From assembly GCA_003567805.1 (NCBI GenBank), contig PWYP01000046.1, positions 1 through 8,902 of the forward strand: a DNA stretch of 8,902 nucleotides, read 5' to 3'. Shown here piece by piece: positions 5,705 to 8,902 of the stretch; position 1 is the first letter of the stretch; the number at the start of each line of letters is the position of its first letter. Below the pieces are notes generated by a model. The model saw only the letters and a list, made by a program, of their open reading frames with translations. It made no database searches and had not been told where the DNA came from. The translations under genes were made by a program, and so were the position numbers. This DNA is from PVC group bacterium (GTDB lineage Bacteria; Verrucomicrobiota; Kiritimatiellia; UBA8416).

Positions 5705-6411
5705 AATCACGTATTACCGAACAAACCCTTCTTGTAATGGATGCTTCCACCACGCAGGCAGTCATCGGTCTTGTGCGCGACAATCAGTGTCTCAAGCAGA
5801 TATGCTGGCCATCCTCGCGTGGCAATCCCGGAACGCTCGTTGCCAACATACAAGAGCTTTGCCATACCGCCGCTATCCCCTTAGAAAAACTGGATGCCAT
5901 TCTGGTAGGTTGTGGCCCTGGACAATATGCAGGGTTGCGCGTATCCGTAACCGTTGCGCAAACACTCCAACTCCCTGCTGGCGGAGAAGTCTGGGGTATT
6001 TGTAGTGCCTATCCCCTGTTCGAGGTAGCAAGAAAAACACATCCACATGTATCGTCCCTTGTGGTATGTGGAGATGCCCGCCGCAATCACATCTGGCTAT
6101 ACCAGTGGAATCGCGATGCAGAACAGCAGCCACCACCAGACATGCAATGCCTGCCTATCGATGCCTTGGCAGACATCGAACTACCAGACAACACGCTAAT
6201 CGCTAGTCCAGACTACGAACGTCTGCATACGCGCTTGCAACTTCCCGGCAATGCGCAGTGGATCATGGGAAATCAAGCACCCACAGTCCCGGCAATCATG
6301 CGCTTGATACAAAGGCATCCCTTGGCACGAACCAAACCTGTCATCCAATATGTGCACCCGCCTGTGGCTAGCCCGCTCGCTAGGCCTCCGCAGGGTTCTC
6401 CGGGCGTATAA
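5701..6411 (+). CDS. tsaB: tRNA t6A37 threonylcarbamoyltransferase complex subunit TsaB
   Basis: TsaB (YeaZ) is the non-catalytic ASKHA-fold partner of TsaD in the TsaBDE complex, which makes N6-threonylcarbamoyladenosine at A37 of tRNAs reading ANN codons. The 236-residue length fits the family (about 230). [15 protein letters not shown] (10-24) is the first strand-turn. [20 protein letters not shown] (64-83) is the signature GxGPGxxx[17 protein letters not shown] (123-136) matches the D-A-R-R block. The start is GTG 5701: an ATG at 5737 would remove the first beta strand, and the GTG shares its bases with the amidase stop (GTGA), implying translational coupling. No ribosome site is seen. 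The last residues (from about 218) are Pro-rich and not family-like; the final 32 bp overlap the 3' end of clpB on the other strand. tsaD, tsaE and tsaC are not in the window. Confidence 0.9.
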   Translation: MKSRITEQTLLVMDASTTQAVIGLVRDNQCLKQICWPSSRGNPGTLVANIQELCHTAAIPLEKLDAILVGCGPGQYAGLRVSVTVAQTLQLPAGGEVWGICSAYPLFEVARKTHPHVSSLVVCGDARRNHIWLYQWNRDAEQQPPPDMQCLPIDALADIELPDNTLIASPDYERLHTRLQLPGNAQWIMGNQAPTVPAIMRLIQRHPLARTKPVIQYVHPPVASPLARPPQGSPGV

Positions 6412-8902
6412 TCAGCATGCCATCTTTCAGATCCACACGGATCGTCCCATTCGGCAACGCCTCACCGGCAATCAGCTTACGCGCAATGGGCGTTTCAAGT
6501 TCTTGCTGGATAAACCGTTTCAAGGGACGGGCTCCATACACCGGATCAAATCCTTCTCGCGCGAGAAAACCCAAAGCAGGTGGCGTAACATCTAACGCCA
6601 AGCTCTGCTCTTCCAAACGCCCTGCCAGTTCACGAATGAGCAAACCGGCAATTTGTTCGATTTCTCCCTGCAACAACGGTTTGAACAAAACCGTATCATC
6701 TACCCGGTTTAGAAATTCCGGGCGAAAATGCGTTTTGAGCAACTGCAATACGCCCGCCCGTGTTGTTTCCTGCAAAGTGCCATCTGCATCGATACCATCT
6801 AGCAATAACGTTGATCCAAGATTCGATGTCATGATGACAATCGTGTTCTTGAAATTTACCGTCCGGCCCTGATTGTCCGTTAAACGACCATCATCCAGAA
6901 TCTGTAACAACATATTAAACACATCCGGATGCGCCTTCTCGATCTCATCCAGCAAGACAACACTATAAGGCTTCCGCCGCACAGCCTCGGTTAACTGTCC
7001 CCCTTCATCGTAACCAATGTATCCCGGAGGAGCACCCACCAAGCGTGAAACCGTGTGCTTTTCCATGTATTCACTCATATCGATACGAATCATGCTATCC
7101 TCAGCATCAAACAGAGCCTCTGCCAATGCTCGCGCAAGCTCTGTCTTCCCCACACCGGTAGGTCCGAGAAACAAAAATGACCCAATCGGACGATTCGGAT
7201 TCTTGATCCCGGCTCGTGCCCGTAAGACCGCATCCGCAACCGAATCAACGGCCTCATCCTGACCGATCACGCGCTCATGTAGCGTTTGATCCAAATGCAG
7301 CAATTTCTGCCGCTCTCCTTCGAGCAGACGCGTAAGCGGAACCCCGCTCCAACGCGAAACCACCTCGGCAATCTCATTTTCCGTAACCTCTTCCCGAATC
7401 AAACTCGAGGCAGACTCCTGTTCCCGCAATTGCGCTTCTTGCTCTACCAAGGTTCGCTCCAAATTGGGAATCGTTCCATGCCGCAATTGCGCCAAGCGAT
7501 CCAGATCATATGCTCGTTCAGCTTCATCCGCTTCCTGTCGCGCACGCTCCAGAGTCCCACGCAATGTGTTTAACGAGCTAACCGCCTCTTTCTCTTGCTC
7601 CCATTGCTCCCGCAAGGCATCCGCTTCGGCACGGCAATCCGCTAATTCCTTGCGCAACAAATCCAGACGCTCTTTGCTGGCAGCATCCTTCTCCTTCTTT
7701 AATGCCGTCTCTTCTATCTCCAAACGCATGACCTTACGGCTGATCTCATCCAACACACTCGGCATGGAGTCGATCTCTGTCCGAATTGAAGCACAGGCCT
7801 CGTCCATCAAGTCAATCGCCTTGTCCGGCAGAAAACGATCACTGATATAGCGATCCGAAAGCATGGCAGCAGCAACCAAGGCGGCATCCTGTATGCGCAC
7901 CCCGTGATGCACCTCAAACCGTTCCTTTAGACCACGCAAAATCGAAATCGTATCCTCTGCGGTCGGAGCATCTACCAAAACCGGCTGGAAACGACGCTCC
8001 AACGCCGCATCCTTTTCCATATGCTTACGATACTCATCCAGCGTCGTGGCCCCGATACAATGTAACTCACCGCGCGCCAACATAGGCTTGAGCATGTTAC
8101 CCGCATCTGTGGAACCTTCCGTGCGTCCCGCACCCACGATGGTATGCAACTCATCAATAAACAGAATGATGCGCCCTTCCGCCGCCTTGATCTCCGCCAA
8201 CACCGCTTTCAAGCGCTCCTCAAATTCACCGCGATATTTTGCCCCTGCCATCAACGCCGTCATATCCAAAGCAAAGATCGTCCGATCCTTAAGACCTTCC
8301 GGAACGTCCCCTCGCACAATCCGCTGCGCCAAACCCTCCACAATGGCCGTCTTTCCAACACCCGGCTCACCAATCAGAACAGGATTATTCTTCGTCTTGC
8401 GCGACAGAATACGGATAACAGCACGTATCTCCGTATCCCGACCAATTACGGGATCAAGTTTGCCTTGTTGCGCCAAGGCAACCAGATCAACTCCATACTT
8501 GCTCAATGCTTCATAGGCACCTTCCGGATTATCGCTCGTCACACGTTGATTTCCACGCACCTCCTTCAAGGTCGCAAGCAACTCCTGGCGCTTCACCCCC
8601 GCATCCATCAAAATCTTGCCCGCTGCTGTTTTCTCTCCTTCGTCGACAAACGCCAGCAGCAAGTGCTCTACACTCAAATATTCATCCTTTAATTGGTCGG
8701 CCGCATCACCAGCCTTCACCAACAACGCATTCAAACGTTGGGTCACATAAACCTTACCAGCCTCGGTCGCGCCGCCACTCACGCGAGGACGGCGCTGCAA
8801 ATCGTCTTCCAGCCGCGCACGCACAACGCTGCATGTAATGCCCAACCTCTCCAAAAGACGCGGCACCAAACCATCCTCCTGCTGCACCAAGGCCAGCAAT
8901 AC
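6380..8902 (-). CDS. clpB: ATP-dependent disaggregase ClpB (5' end beyond window)
   Basis: ClpB is a hexameric AAA+ chaperone that threads aggregated proteins through its pore together with DnaK. 840 residues are visible, reading in from the right edge; by comparison with E. coli about 30-35 N-terminal residues are missing. The TTG at 8899 is an internal Leu codon, not the start. Counting from 8899: end of the N-domain (1-125), NBD1 with Walker A GEPGVGKT (177-184), pore loop KYRGEFEER (221-229), Walker B ILFIDE (245-250) and Arg-finger region ERRF (301-304). The coiled-coil middle domain (about 385-500) separates ClpB from ClpA/ClpC. NBD2 has Walker A GPTGVGKT (579-586), pore loop GYIGYDEGG (627-635), Walker B VVLLDE (647-652) and FLNR (729-732). 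No ClpP-binding loop is seen. The C-terminus is complete and ends at TAG 6380-6382. All key residues are intact. Its promoter is outside the window. Confidence 0.98.
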   Translation of the reverse strand, partial: VLLALVQQEDGLVPRLLERLGITCSVVRARLEDDLQRRPRVSGGATEAGKVYVTQRLNALLVKAGDAADQLKDEYLSVEHLLLAFVDEGEKTAAGKILMDAGVKRQELLATLKEVRGNQRVTSDNPEGAYEALSKYGVDLVALAQQGKLDPVIGRDTEIRAVIRILSRKTKNNPVLIGEPGVGKTAIVEGLAQRIVRGDVPEGLKDRTIFALDMTALMAGAKYRGEFEERLKAVLAEIKAAEGRIILFIDELHTIVGAGRTEGSTDAGNMLKPMLARGELHCIGATTLDEYRKHMEKDAALERRFQPVLVDAPTAEDTISILRGLKERFEVHHGVRIQDAALVAAAMLSDRYISDRFLPDKAIDLMDEACASIRTEIDSMPSVLDEISRKVMRLEIEETALKKEKDAASKERLDLLRKELADCRAEADALREQWEQEKEAVSSLNTLRGTLERARQEADEAERAYDLDRLAQLRHGTIPNLERTLVEQEAQLREQESASSLIREEVTENEIAEVVSRWSGVPLTRLLEGERQKLLHLDQTLHERVIGQDEAVDSVADAVLRARAGIKNPNRPIGSFLFLGPTGVGKTELARALAEALFDAEDSMIRIDMSEYMEKHTVSRLVGAPPGYIGYDEGGQLTEAVRRKPYSVVLLDEIEKAHPDVFNMLLQILDDGRLTDNQGRTVNFKNTIVIMTSNLGSTLLLDGIDADGTLQETTRAGVLQLLKTHFRPEFLNRVDDTVLFKPLLQGEIEQIAGLLIRELAGRLEEQSLALDVTPPALGFLAREGFDPVYGARPLKRFIQQELETPIARKLIAGEALPNGTIRVDLKDGMLIIRPENPAEA

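Noticed and set aside
6368..6383. Small stem CTAGC/GCTAG between tsaB and clpB as a bidirectional terminator
   Set aside because: Only 5 bp, inside both coding sequences, with no T-run on either side.
8897..8899. TTG 8899 as the clpB start
   Set aside because: The codon falls inside the conserved N-domain block corresponding to LMSALLNQEGG of E. coli ClpB, and the frame continues to the window edge.

Overview
The window (about 8.9 kb, roughly half G+C, densely coded) looks like ordinary chromosome from a Gram-negative-type bacterium that makes deoxynucleotides with a vitamin B12-dependent ribonucleotide reductase. No phage, insertion sequence, CRISPR, rRNA or tRNA signal was seen. The gene set (NrdJ, UxaC, a TrmB with an E-I-D-A-G-S-G-K-G motif, an amidase with a pre-catalytic stalk-like domain, TsaB, ClpB) would fit the PVC superphylum, perhaps Kiritimatiellota or Lentisphaerota. 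That placement is inference from the look of the proteins and has low confidence.

Layout. Minus strand, left: the first 533 codons of nrdJ (1601 down to the window edge, C-terminus missing). Upstream of it is a 532-bp non-coding region with three NrdR-box-like sites, two candidate promoters and a hairpin plus U8 structure that could be an attenuator. Then comes uxaC (3567 to 2134), complete. A 145-bp divergent intergenic region separates uxaC from a plus-strand cluster of four closely packed genes. These are a 118-residue protein resembling an isolated, degenerate sigma-70 region 2 (3713-4069), trmB (4083-4697), an exported N-acetylmuramoyl-L-alanine amidase (4739-5704) and tsaB (5701-6411). 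The amidase stop and the tsaB GTG start share the bases GTGA. tsaB converges on and overlaps by 32 bp the 3' end of clpB, which runs leftwards from beyond the right edge (8902 to 6380, lacking about 30-35 N-terminal residues).

How the genes work together. trmB (tRNA m7G46) and tsaB (tRNA t6A37) both modify tRNA; the amidase remodels peptidoglycan. The four plus-strand genes are probably co-transcribed, with the sigma-like protein as leader gene. nrdJ (dNTP supply), uxaC (uronate catabolism) and clpB (protein disaggregation) look like separate transcription units.

The most unusual items are the sigma-region-2-like small protein and the nrdJ regulatory region. In the latter a 23-bp element containing an NrdR box occurs twice, 201 bp apart, and a third box lies exactly 32 bp from one of them. 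Between them is a leader whose segments can form mutually exclusive stems.
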